From the NCBI GenBank assembly GCA_013695055.1, contig JACDBF010000426.1:1-7729 (forward strand): DNA of 7,729 nucleotides, read 5' to 3'. The notes beneath the pieces were generated by a model, which did no database searches, had not been told where the DNA came from, and worked only from the letters and a program-made list of their open reading frames with translations. Shown in pieces: positions 1 through 5,838 of the stretch. Origin of the DNA: Actinomycetota bacterium (GTDB taxonomy: Bacteria; Actinomycetota; CADDZG01; WHSQ01). Numbering within the stretch: the stretch's first letter is position 1; each line of letters begins with the position of its first letter. Position numbers and translations under genes: made by a program.

Positions 1-90
1 CACGAGCTCGTCGCGCTCGTCCGGGCGGGCGCGAAGTTCAAGAGCGGCAAGTTGGTGGAGGCAGATCAAGACGAGAAGGACGCCGCGTGA
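1..90 (+). CDS. C-terminal end of an unidentified protein (5' truncated by window edge)
   Basis: Frame 1 is open from the window edge to a TGA at 88-90 and gives 29 residues beginning HELVALVRAGAKFKSGKLVE and ending in a charged Asp/Glu/Lys tail. Third codon positions are G or C in 26 of 29 codons, which is strong evidence for real coding in a GC-rich genome and contrasts with the more A/T-rich bases just after the stop. I do not recognise the family. The visible part looks like a terminal amphipathic helix followed by a disordered charged tail, with no motif. The next gene does not overlap it, and there is no clear terminator hairpin after the stop. Confidence 0.6.
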   Translation, partial: HELVALVRAGAKFKSGKLVEADQDEKDAA

Positions 91-141
91 TCAAAGTTCC
101 ATTCCACAACTCCTGACTATTTCTCACTGCCCGAGCAGTAG

Positions 142-249
142 CTCCAACCTCTCGAGCGAGACCAGAACGGCCTCGATGCCGACACCCTCTTTCAGAGAGC
201 CGACGTCGCCATGTATGCGGCCAAGGAAAGACGGGCCGGCTGCGAGATG
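142..249 (+). pseudogene. Remnant of a GGDEF (diguanylate cyclase) domain C-terminus
   Basis: Read in the frame of the downstream EAL gene, these bases encode DADTLFQRADVAMYAAKERR, a close match to the last helix of GGDEF domains (typical form: ADxLLRRADxAMYxAKxxGR). An in-frame TAG at 139-141 closes the frame just upstream, and no GGDEF signature motif or earlier part of that domain appears in any of the three forward frames of 91-160. The diguanylate cyclase part of an ancestral GGDEF-EAL protein has therefore been lost, probably by deletion or rearrangement. Bases 91-141 show no gene or recognisable signal and look less GC-rich than the flanks. No in-frame ATG, GTG or TTG lies between the TAG and the ATG at 211. 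Confidence 0.7.
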
Positions 250-1086
250 TACGCCACCGAGCACGATCACTACGATCCGGCCCGCCTCACCCTCGTGGCC
301 GAGCTTCGGCGTGCCATCGACCACCGAGAGCTGGAGCTCCATTACCAGCCGATGGCCAGTGCGCAAAACGGTCACATTAGAGGGATGGAGGCGCTCGTTC
401 GGTGGCGTCATCCCGAGCACGGCCTCATTTTCCCCGACCAGTTCATCCCCCTGGCCGAGCACACCGGTCTGATCAGGCCGTTGACCGCCTACGTGCTAGA
501 CGCGGCCCTTGCGCAATGCAGGCAATGGCACGAGAGCGGTCGGGGGCTCTTCGTATCGGTGAACCTGTCGGCGCAAAGCCTGCTCGACGTGCATTTTCCA
601 CAGGAAGTCGAGGCACTGCTCGCCAAATGGCATGTCCCGGCTCCCTGGCTCAAGCTCGAGCTCACGGAAAGCAGCATCATGTCGGACCCGGTGCGCGCTC
701 TCAGAGTGCTCACCAAGTTGAGCGCCATGCGGCTTAGCTTGTCCATCGACGACTTCGGAACCGGCTACTCGTCATTCGCCTATTTGAGACGTTTGCCCGT
801 CAACACTCTCAAGATCGACAGGTCATTCGTGATGGGCATGAAGAACGACGACAACGATGAGGTGATCGTGCAGTCCATCGTCGACCTGGGCCGAAACCTC
901 GGTCTGGAGACCGTCGCCGAAGGCGTCGAAGATCAAACGACATGGGACAGCTTGGCGCGCTTCGGATGCGACATCGCGCAGGGCTACTACCTCAGCCGGC
1001 CGATGCCGCCGGAGAGCATCGACGGGTGGCTCTCGGCCTGGGCGAGCAGGATTCCCGAGTTGGGGAACGCGCTGCCGATAGCCTGA
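211..1086 (+). CDS. EAL-domain cyclic-di-GMP phosphodiesterase, N-terminally truncated GGDEF-EAL protein
   Basis: EAL domains hydrolyse the second messenger cyclic di-GMP to pGpG and so favour motility over biofilm growth. Numbered from this ATG (291 aa), the EAL domain covers about residues 35-280 and keeps the key motifs: EALVRW at 60-65, NLSAQSL at 118-124, ELTES at 150-154, the DDFGTGYSS metal/catalytic loop at 180-188, the lysine of LKIDRSF at 201, ETVAEGVE at 233-240, and the glutamine of AQGYYLSRP at 257. The EAL unit could be catalytically active. The start is doubtful: ATG 211 is the methionine of the conserved AMY of the GGDEF tail, has no good Shine-Dalgarno sequence, and lacks the TANNNT box seen before most neighbours. 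No sensor domain or membrane segment remains. It may be a functional stand-alone phosphodiesterase or a decaying pseudogene. Confidence 0.8.
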   Translation: MYAAKERRAGCEMYATEHDHYDPARLTLVAELRRAIDHRELELHYQPMASAQNGHIRGMEALVRWRHPEHGLIFPDQFIPLAEHTGLIRPLTAYVLDAALAQCRQWHESGRGLFVSVNLSAQSLLDVHFPQEVEALLAKWHVPAPWLKLELTESSIMSDPVRALRVLTKLSAMRLSLSIDDFGTGYSSFAYLRRLPVNTLKIDRSFVMGMKNDDNDEVIVQSIVDLGRNLGLETVAEGVEDQTTWDSLARFGCDIAQGYYLSRPMPPESIDGWLSAWASRIPELGNALPIA

Positions 1087-1097
1087 AGCGCGCCCCG

Positions 1098-1103
1098 TAG
1101 GAT
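1098..1103 (+). promoter_or_regulatory. Candidate -10 box (TAGGAT) before the epimerase gene
   Basis: TAGGAT fits the TANNNT -10 pattern and ends 6 bases before ATG 1110, so transcription would begin at or next to the start codon. There is no recognisable -35 at the usual distance. The same bases contain AGGA at 1099-1102, 7 bases before the ATG, so they could instead, or also, act as a Shine-Dalgarno sequence. The promoter reading rests mainly on the same layout recurring at four other genes in this window. Confidence 0.4.
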
Positions 1104-1109
1104 CCGGCG

Positions 1110-1517
1110 ATGCCTTCCCTGGAGCTCGAACACGTTGCAGTCGCGGTTGTCGATCTCGACAAGGCGGTCTCCGATCTCTCTTCACTGTGGGGGCTTAGCC
1201 CCACCCGTCGCGAGGTGGTCGCCGATCAGGGCGTCGAGGAAGCGACAATTCCTGTGGGGGCTGCAAGCTTGCAGCTCATTGCGCCGACCGGGCCCGACAC
1301 GGCGATCGGTCGCTTCTTGGAACAGCGCGGCGAGGGCCTCCATCACATCGCATACGCCGTCGACGATCTGGAGGCGACGCTCGGGGAGCTGAAGGCGCGC
1401 GGCGTGCGATTGATCGACGAGCGGCCGCGCCCGGGCGGCGGAGGACACTCCATCGCCTTCGTCCATCCTGAAAGCTCGCACGGCGTGCTCGTCGAGCTGG
1501 TGGAGAAGAAGCGGTGA
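1110..1517 (+). CDS. mce: Methylmalonyl-CoA epimerase (VOC superfamily)
   Basis: It interconverts (S)- and (R)-methylmalonyl-CoA, linking propionyl-CoA carboxylase to the B12-dependent mutase. The 135-residue protein shows the paired beta-alpha-beta-beta-beta modules of the vicinal-oxygen-chelate fold. Expected metal ligands are visible: His8 in LEHVAVAV, Gln55 in LQLIAP, the histidine pair 78-79 in GEGLHHIAY, and Glu129 in GVLVELVE. The GEGLHHIAYAVDDL block is typical of the epimerase rather than other VOC enzymes, and the length is normal for the family. ATG 1110 comes right after TAGGAT and 23 bases after the EAL gene's stop. The end overlaps the next gene by 4 bases. A carboxylase beta subunit downstream supports the assignment. 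A different VOC enzyme is possible but less likely. Confidence 0.88.
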   Translation: MPSLELEHVAVAVVDLDKAVSDLSSLWGLSPTRREVVADQGVEEATIPVGAASLQLIAPTGPDTAIGRFLEQRGEGLHHIAYAVDDLEATLGELKARGVRLIDERPRPGGGGHSIAFVHPESSHGVLVELVEKKR

Positions 1518-2767
1518 CCAGCCGAGCGCCCGTCGAGGGGGGCGGCGGACAGGCGCCCTCGCCATTTCGGCGGCCCGAGTTCCGCAAGCTGCTCGCCATC
1601 TCGATCACCGTCGCGCTCGGCTTCGGGATGGTCATTCCCGTGCTGCCCGACTTCGCCCTGTCCTTCGGCGTGAGCTTGGGAGCGGTGGGTCTCATTCAAC
1701 TGGTCTTCGGTCTCACCCGGTTCTCCTTCGGGATAGTCGGGGGCCTCGCCGTCGACCGCTTCGGCGAACGCACCACGACCATGACCGGCATACTGATCGT
1801 GTCGGCGTCGTCGTATGCGGCCGGGTTCTCTCAGACGTTCTTACAGCTCGTGCTCGCGCGCGGCTTCGGAGGGGCGGGCTCGGCCCTGTTCATCGCGGGG
1901 CTGATGAATCGGATACTACGAATCATCGAGCCCGGCGCAATGGGTCGGGCAACCGGCGCCTTTCGCTCCTCTTTTCTAGTCGGCGTAGGGCTCGGGCCCG
2001 TGCTCGGAGGCATCCTCGGCGACCGCCTGAGCCTCGCCGCCCCCTTCCACATCTACGCGACCGGCCTGTTGCTCGCAGCGGCCATCGCGTGGTCGGTCAT
2101 GTCCGGCGAGCCGGAACGAGGCGCTACGGCCAAGAAGTCTCCCCTGCAGGCGCTCAAGACCGCCCGTCCCCTTTTCAAGGACAAGCGGTATGTCGTCGCC
2201 TTGGGAGCCACGCTCGTCGGATGGTGGACCATCTCGGGCCCGGCCCAGATCGTCGGCGTCGTCTTCGCCAAGGACCGCCTCAGCTTCTCGGGAACCCAAG
2301 TGGGGCTGGCGCTGACGCTGCTGTCGGTAGGCGAGCTCGCCTCCCTGCAGTTCGCGGGCCGGGGGGCGGACCGCTACGGGCGGCGCGCGGTGCTGGCTCC
2401 TTCGCTCGCGGTGCTGGCGGTCGCGGTGGCGCTCTTCGGCCAGATCGAAGGCGTGCCGTGGGCGTTCTACGCTCTCATGATGGCCACGGGAGCCGGAGTC
2501 GCAGCGAGCAGCGCCGCGGCCGGGGGCCTGCTCGCAGATGCGGTCCCTCGCGAGGGATCGGGCGCGGCCGTGGGCGTCAACCAGATGGCGGGAGACCTCG
2601 GCTACCTCTTGTCGCCGACCGTCATCGGCTTCATCGCAGAGAGCTCCTTCGGCCTCGCCTATATCGTCGGCGCGCTCCCGGCCGCGGTCGCGTTCCTATT
2701 GGCCCTTCGCTTACCTGCCCGCCGGGCCGCCGCCCCCGAGATCCGGGCGGTCGAGCCCGCCGGCTGA
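1514..2767 (+). CDS. Major facilitator superfamily transporter, probable drug/H+ antiporter-type exporter
   Basis: This 417-residue inner-membrane protein has the hydrophobic pattern of a 12-helix MFS carrier, with a hydrophilic linker at about 198-225 between the two halves. Loop motif A appears twice, as GGLAVDRFGER at 76-86 and GRGADRYGRR at 282-291. Residues 148-166 match exactly the motif C pattern G-x8-G-x3-GP-x2-GG, the helix-5 signature of proton-coupled drug exporters rather than uptake carriers. The start is GTG 1514, whose bases overlap the epimerase stop as GTGA, with GGAG at 1502-1505 as ribosome site; translation is probably coupled to the epimerase. The substrate cannot be read from the sequence. 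Export of a small organic compound is the best general inference; a link to methylmalonyl metabolism is suggested only by coupling. Confidence 0.85.
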   Translation: MTSRAPVEGGGGQAPSPFRRPEFRKLLAISITVALGFGMVIPVLPDFALSFGVSLGAVGLIQLVFGLTRFSFGIVGGLAVDRFGERTTTMTGILIVSASSYAAGFSQTFLQLVLARGFGGAGSALFIAGLMNRILRIIEPGAMGRATGAFRSSFLVGVGLGPVLGGILGDRLSLAAPFHIYATGLLLAAAIAWSVMSGEPERGATAKKSPLQALKTARPLFKDKRYVVALGATLVGWWTISGPAQIVGVVFAKDRLSFSGTQVGLALTLLSVGELASLQFAGRGADRYGRRAVLAPSLAVLAVAVALFGQIEGVPWAFYALMMATGAGVAASSAAAGGLLADAVPREGSGAAVGVNQMAGDLGYLLSPTVIGFIAESSFGLAYIVGALPAAVAFLLALRLPARRAAAPEIRAVEPAG

Positions 2768-2778
2768 GCTCCAAGGAG

Positions 2779-2794
2779 CGCGCTGTGCGGCGCG
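2779..2794 (+). other. Small GC-only hairpin between the transporter gene and purM
   Basis: CGCGC at 2779-2783 can pair with GCGCG at 2790-2794 around a six-base loop, just after the transporter stop and just before the TAGCGT box of purM. A second small inverted repeat, GCTC/GAGC, lies at 2768-2779 and partly overlaps it. No T-run follows, so this would be at best a weak terminator. In GC-rich DNA such five-pair stems also arise by chance. Confidence 0.25.
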
Positions 2795-2795
2795 A

Positions 2796-2801
2796 TAGCG
2801 T
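2796..2801 (+). promoter_or_regulatory. Candidate -10 box (TAGCGT) for leaderless purM transcript
   Basis: TAGCGT fits TANNNT and ends 6 bases before ATG 2808, placing the predicted transcription start at or next to the A of the start codon. The only Shine-Dalgarno-like bases, GAGG at 2802-2805, are two bases from the ATG and too close to work normally, which favours a leaderless mRNA. No clear -35 is visible. TAG 2796-2798 is also an in-frame stop for purM, so no longer start is possible. Confidence 0.45.
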
Positions 2802-2807
2802 GAGGCG

Positions 2808-3908
2808 ATGAGCCGAGGGCGCGACTACGAAGACGCTGGAGTGAGGACCCAGGGCGACGCGCTGACGGCCGTCAAGCGCCATCTCGAGCCCACCCTCGGG
2901 TTCGCTCACACAGCCCGGGTGCTCACCCGCTTCGGTCACTTCGCGAGCGTTCTGCAGGTCGCGCCCGACCTGGCGATCGCCTTGTGCACCGACGGCGTCG
3001 GCACCAAGACCATGATCGCCTCGGCGCTCGACTCCTACGCGACGATCGGCTTCGACTGCGTCGCCATGAATGCCAACGACCTTGTGTGTGTGGGGGCCCG
3101 GCCCATCGCGTTGGTCGACTACCTCGGCGTGAACACGCTCGATCCGGCGCGCCTTGACGGGGTGCTCGAGGGCCTTGGGCGCGCCGCCAAGGAGGCCGGC
3201 ATCTCCATTCCGGGAGGCGAGCTGGCCCAGCTTCCAGAAGTGATCGGCTCCAATGCAGGCGGGCCGGGAGACGAGCGAGCCTTCGACCTCGTCGGCACGT
3301 GCGTGGGAACGCTTCGCCCCTCAGAGCTGCTGCTGGGGACCGAGGTCGCGCCCGGAGACGCCCTCATCGGCGTCGCTTCCTCCGGCCTCCACTCGAACGG
3401 CTTCACTCTCGCCCGGCGCGCGCTGCTGGGACGCGCGGGCTTGCGCCTCGAAGATGAGGTGGCCGAGATCGGCCGAACTCTCGGAGAGGAGCTGCTCGAG
3501 CCCACGCTCCTCTATGTCTCGGCAGTGACCGGATTGTGGGACCGGGGCATCGCGACCAAGGGCATCGTCCACATCACCGGCGACGGGCTCGCCAACCTCT
3601 GCCGGCTCGAGGCGCCAGCCGGCTACGCGCTCGAGGAGCTGCTTCCCATCCCGCCGATCTTCGATCTGATCCAGCGGGCGGGAGACGTAGACGACGCCGA
3701 GATGTTCAGGGTCTTCAACATGGGCATCGGCCTGGTCATCGTCGTCTCCGCAGACGACGGTGCTGAGACCGTGGACAATCTCTCAGCCTCGGGACACCGG
3801 GCGGCGCGTATCGGGACGGTGACCGCGCGCACAGGAGTGGTGGAGATCGAGCCGCGCTCTCTCGCGGGCGGGCTCGGCGGCGGAGACAGCGTCTTCCGGC
3901 CCGTTTGA
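2808..3908 (+). CDS. purM: Phosphoribosylformylglycinamidine cyclo-ligase (AIR synthetase)
   Basis: PurM catalyses the ATP-dependent ring closure of formylglycinamidine ribonucleotide to aminoimidazole ribonucleotide in cytoplasmic purine synthesis. The 366 residues contain the family landmarks in order: YEDAGV at 7-12, DGVGTKTMIA at 62-71, the DCVAMNANDLVCVGA block at 83-97, PGGELAQLPEVI at 135-146, SSGLHSNGFTLAR at 191-203, HITGDG at 255-260 and FNMGIG at 303-308. It is slightly longer than E. coli PurM (345 aa). Two motifs depart from the usual forms: Asp259 replaces the middle Gly of HITGGG, and ELAQLP stands where many PurMs have ETAEMP. The DCVAMNxND wording resembles the archaeal-like branch, as far as I can judge by eye. 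ATG 2808 is the first start after an in-frame TAG and keeps the conserved N-terminus. Its usual partner purF is absent here. Confidence 0.92.
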   Translation: MSRGRDYEDAGVRTQGDALTAVKRHLEPTLGFAHTARVLTRFGHFASVLQVAPDLAIALCTDGVGTKTMIASALDSYATIGFDCVAMNANDLVCVGARPIALVDYLGVNTLDPARLDGVLEGLGRAAKEAGISIPGGELAQLPEVIGSNAGGPGDERAFDLVGTCVGTLRPSELLLGTEVAPGDALIGVASSGLHSNGFTLARRALLGRAGLRLEDEVAEIGRTLGEELLEPTLLYVSAVTGLWDRGIATKGIVHITGDGLANLCRLEAPAGYALEELLPIPPIFDLIQRAGDVDDAEMFRVFNMGIGLVIVVSADDGAETVDNLSASGHRAARIGTVTARTGVVEIEPRSLAGGLGGGDSVFRPV

Positions 3909-3931
3909 CCGCACGGCGCTGCCGGTACACT
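3905..3931 (+). promoter_or_regulatory. Candidate promoter of the carboxylase beta gene (TTGACC ... TACACT)
   Basis: TTGACC at 3905-3910 resembles a -35 box and overlaps the purM stop codon. TACACT at 3926-3931 fits the TANNNT -10 pattern, with a 15-base spacer (shorter than the ideal 17). ATG 3941 follows the -10 box by 9 bases, so the transcript would have no leader or only one to three bases. GAGG at 3934-3937 is only three bases from the ATG and a poor ribosome site. If this promoter is real, it also rules out the upstream TTG as the start on that transcript. Confidence 0.45.
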
Positions 3932-3940
3932 CCGAGGCCT

Positions 3941-5521
3941 ATGGCGAGCGAGCGTGCACCCCGTCCGACCACTTCGGTAGAGGAGCGCGTCGAGGCGCTG
4001 CGCGCTCGCAAGGACCAGGCTCGGCGAGCCGGCGGCGAGAAAGCGGTCGCGAGGCAGCACGAGGGCGGCAAGCTCACCGCGCGCGAGCGCATCGACGCGC
4101 TCTTGGACCCCGGCACGTTCGTCGAGACCGACATGCTCATGCGCCATCGCAGCCACGGCTTCGGCATCGAGGAGCGCCGGCCCTATTCCGACGCAGTCAT
4201 CACGGGATGGGGCTTGATCGACGGCCGAAAGGTTTTCGTGTTCGCCCAGGACTTCACCGTCTTTGGAGGCTCTCTGGGAGAGGTCATGGCCGAGAAGATC
4301 TGCAAGATCATGGACCTCGCGCTCGAGACCGGCGCACCCGTCATCGGGCTCAACGATTCGGGCGGCGCCCGCATCCAAGAGGGCCCGGTATCGCTTGCCG
4401 GCTACGGCTACATCTTCGATAGAAACGTTCGCTCATCGGGAGTGACGCCGCAGATCTCGGCGATCATGGGACCCTGCGCGGGCGGCGTGGTTTATTCGCC
4501 CGCATTGACGGACTTCACATTCATGGTGAGCGAGACCTCCTACATGTTCATCACCGGGCCGGACGTGATCAAGGCGGTCACCGGCGAAACGGTCACACAC
4601 GAGGAGCTCGGCGGGGCCATGACGCACGCATCGAAATCGGGAGTGGCTCACTTCGTGGCGAGCAACGACGAAGATTGTCTCGACCAGGTTCGTTACCTGC
4701 TGTCGTTTCTGCCGTCGAACAACTTCGAGTCGCCGCCGTTCTTTCCGCCGACCGACGATCCAATGCGAGCGTGCGATGAGCTCTTGGATCTCATTCCTTC
4801 GTCGCCCAACAAGCCTTACGACATGCACCAGATCATCGGCTGCGTCTTCGACGACGGGGAGTTCTTCGAGGTGCACCAGCACTGGGCCGCCAACATCATC
4901 TGCGGCTTTGCGCGTCTCGCCGGGCACAGCGTGGGCGTCGTCGCCAACCAGCCTCAGGTTCTTGCCGGAACGCTCGACATCACGTCGTCGACCAAAGCGG
5001 CTCGCTTCGTGCGTTTCTGCGACGCCTTCAATATCCCGCTCGTCACCTTCGTGGACGTACCCGGCTTCTTGCCGGGAACCGAGCAGGAGTACAACGGCAT
5101 AATCCGGCACGGCGCGAAGCTGTTGTACGCGTTCACCGAAGCCACGGTCCCTCGCATGACCGTTATCACGCGCAAGGCCTACGGCGGCGCCTACTTGGTC
5201 ATGAACTCCAAGCACATTCGCGCGGACGTCTCGTTCGCGTGGCCAACGGCGGAGATCGCGGTCATGGGAGCCGAAGGAGCAGTGAACGTGATACACCGCC
5301 GCACCATTGCGTCGGCCGACGACCCCGAGGGAGAACGCGCCGACCTCATTGCCGACTACCAAGAGAAGTTCTCGAACCCCTATCTCGCGGCGGAACGCGG
5401 TTACGTCGACGACATCATCGAGCCTCAAGACACGCGCAAGCGCCTCGTGCAAGCGCTCGAGATGCTGCGCTCAAAGCGCGAGACCATTCCCCAGCGCAAG
5501 CACGGGAACGTGCCACTGTGA
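3941..5521 (+). CDS. pccB: Acyl-CoA (propionyl-CoA type) carboxylase, carboxyltransferase beta subunit
   Basis: The subunit transfers CO2 from carboxybiotin to an acyl-CoA; with propionyl-CoA the product is (S)-methylmalonyl-CoA. The 526-residue length matches actinobacterial PccB/AccB. Both crotonase-like halves are present: KLTARERIDALLD at 44-56, the QDFTVFGGSLGEV block at 103-115, SGGARIQEG at 140-148, the oxyanion-hole segment GPCAGGVVYSP at 178-188, FITGPDVIKAVTGE at 203-216, FVDVPGFLPGTEQE at 370-383, and the second oxyanion segment RKAYGGAY at 411-418. Residue 419 is Leu where propionyl-specific enzymes have Asp (Streptomyces PccB Asp422), so the substrate range is uncertain. ATG 3941 is preferred; TTG 3905 in the same frame would add 12 atypical residues. 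An epsilon-like gene follows with a GTGA overlap. The biotin-bearing alpha subunit is not in this window. Confidence 0.93.
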   Translation: MASERAPRPTTSVEERVEALRARKDQARRAGGEKAVARQHEGGKLTARERIDALLDPGTFVETDMLMRHRSHGFGIEERRPYSDAVITGWGLIDGRKVFVFAQDFTVFGGSLGEVMAEKICKIMDLALETGAPVIGLNDSGGARIQEGPVSLAGYGYIFDRNVRSSGVTPQISAIMGPCAGGVVYSPALTDFTFMVSETSYMFITGPDVIKAVTGETVTHEELGGAMTHASKSGVAHFVASNDEDCLDQVRYLLSFLPSNNFESPPFFPPTDDPMRACDELLDLIPSSPNKPYDMHQIIGCVFDDGEFFEVHQHWAANIICGFARLAGHSVGVVANQPQVLAGTLDITSSTKAARFVRFCDAFNIPLVTFVDVPGFLPGTEQEYNGIIRHGAKLLYAFTEATVPRMTVITRKAYGGAYLVMNSKHIRADVSFAWPTAEIAVMGAEGAVNVIHRRTIASADDPEGERADLIADYQEKFSNPYLAAERGYVDDIIEPQDTRKRLVQALEMLRSKRETIPQRKHGNVPL

Positions 5522-5808
5522 TCGACGATCCGCGGCGCAAGCACGTCGAGCTAATCGCCGTCTCCGGCAACCCGACCCCCAAGGAATGCATCGCGCTCGA
5601 GCGCGCCCTCGATCACGTCATAGAGGCCGACCGCCAGGCCCGGTCCCCATCGGTGTGGCTGCGCGCGGGCCGGGGACAGGGGCGCCGGCTGGGCATGTAC
5701 GACTATCGAGACCGCTTCAGAAAGGAAGATGCGTGGCGGTTGTCGCTGCGCTTTCCCCCGGGAGGACGCGAATACCCGGGACTCGCGGGCCGGGGCGACG
5801 CCAAGTGA
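5518..5808 (+). CDS. Acyl-CoA carboxylase epsilon-like subunit
   Basis: This 96-residue protein starts at GTG 5518, overlapping the beta-subunit stop as GTGA, so it is probably made by translational coupling. Near its N-terminus LIAVSGNPTPKECIALERAL (12-31) matches the hallmark of actinobacterial epsilon subunits, typically VxRGNPTPEELAALxxxL. A lone tryptophan at 47, a basic Arg/Gly-rich middle, and AWRLS at 72-76 reproduce the family's usual C-terminal Trp-centred end. In Streptomyces such small subunits bind the carboxyltransferase core and raise activity of the alpha-beta complex. The same frame stays open upstream to 5239, but that stretch lies inside the beta gene and is highly Arg-rich shadow sequence, so the GTG start is far better. 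The family call rests on a short motif, so it is likely rather than certain. The convergent neighbour ends 16 bases later. Confidence 0.7.
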   Translation: MIDDPRRKHVELIAVSGNPTPKECIALERALDHVIEADRQARSPSVWLRAGRGQGRRLGMYDYRDRFRKEDAWRLSLRFPPGGREYPGLAGRGDAK

Positions 5809-5838
5809 TCCTGACGGGGTGCGGTCAGCGCTCGGCCC
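5787..5838. terminator. Possible two-layer stem at a convergent gene junction
   Basis: The two facing genes end only 16 bases apart. GGGCCGGG at 5787-5794 can pair with CTCGGCCC at 5831-5838 (one G-T pair), enclosing an inner CTGAC (5811-5815) / GTCAG (5824-5828) hairpin with an eight-base loop. No T-run follows on either strand. This could be a GC-type bidirectional terminator, but both arms of the outer stem lie in coding sequence, so chance is a real alternative. Confidence 0.3.

Noticed and set aside
91..210. A frameshifted, rather than deleted, GGDEF domain upstream of the EAL gene
   Set aside because: All three forward frames of 91-160 were read and none shows the GGDEF signature or the conserved strands before the last helix; there is also too little space for a whole domain before the preceding gene's stop.
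2768..2807. Shine-Dalgarno site AAGGAG (2773-2778) for purM
   Set aside because: It is about 29 bases from the ATG, too far to act, and no start codon in the purM frame lies at a proper distance because of the in-frame TAG at 2796.
2089..2811. Plus-strand frame of 240 residues overlapping the MFS gene
   Set aside because: It is Arg/Gly-rich shadow sequence in another frame of a transporter gene with clear membrane segments and motifs.
3905..3940. TTG start giving a 12-residue longer carboxylase beta subunit
   Set aside because: The extra residues are atypical, ATG 3941 gives the normal family length, and the candidate promoter places the transcript start after the TTG.
4433..5452. Long minus-strand frame of 339 residues opposite pccB
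   Set aside because: It is antisense to a highly conserved gene, Arg/His/Val-rich and without any recognisable motif; long antisense frames are common in GC-rich coding DNA.
5239..5517. Upstream extension of the epsilon-subunit frame (a 189-residue reading frame from 5239)
   Set aside because: It lies wholly inside pccB, is extremely Arg/His-rich as expected of an out-of-frame reading of GC-rich DNA, and the family-like sequence begins only after GTG 5518.
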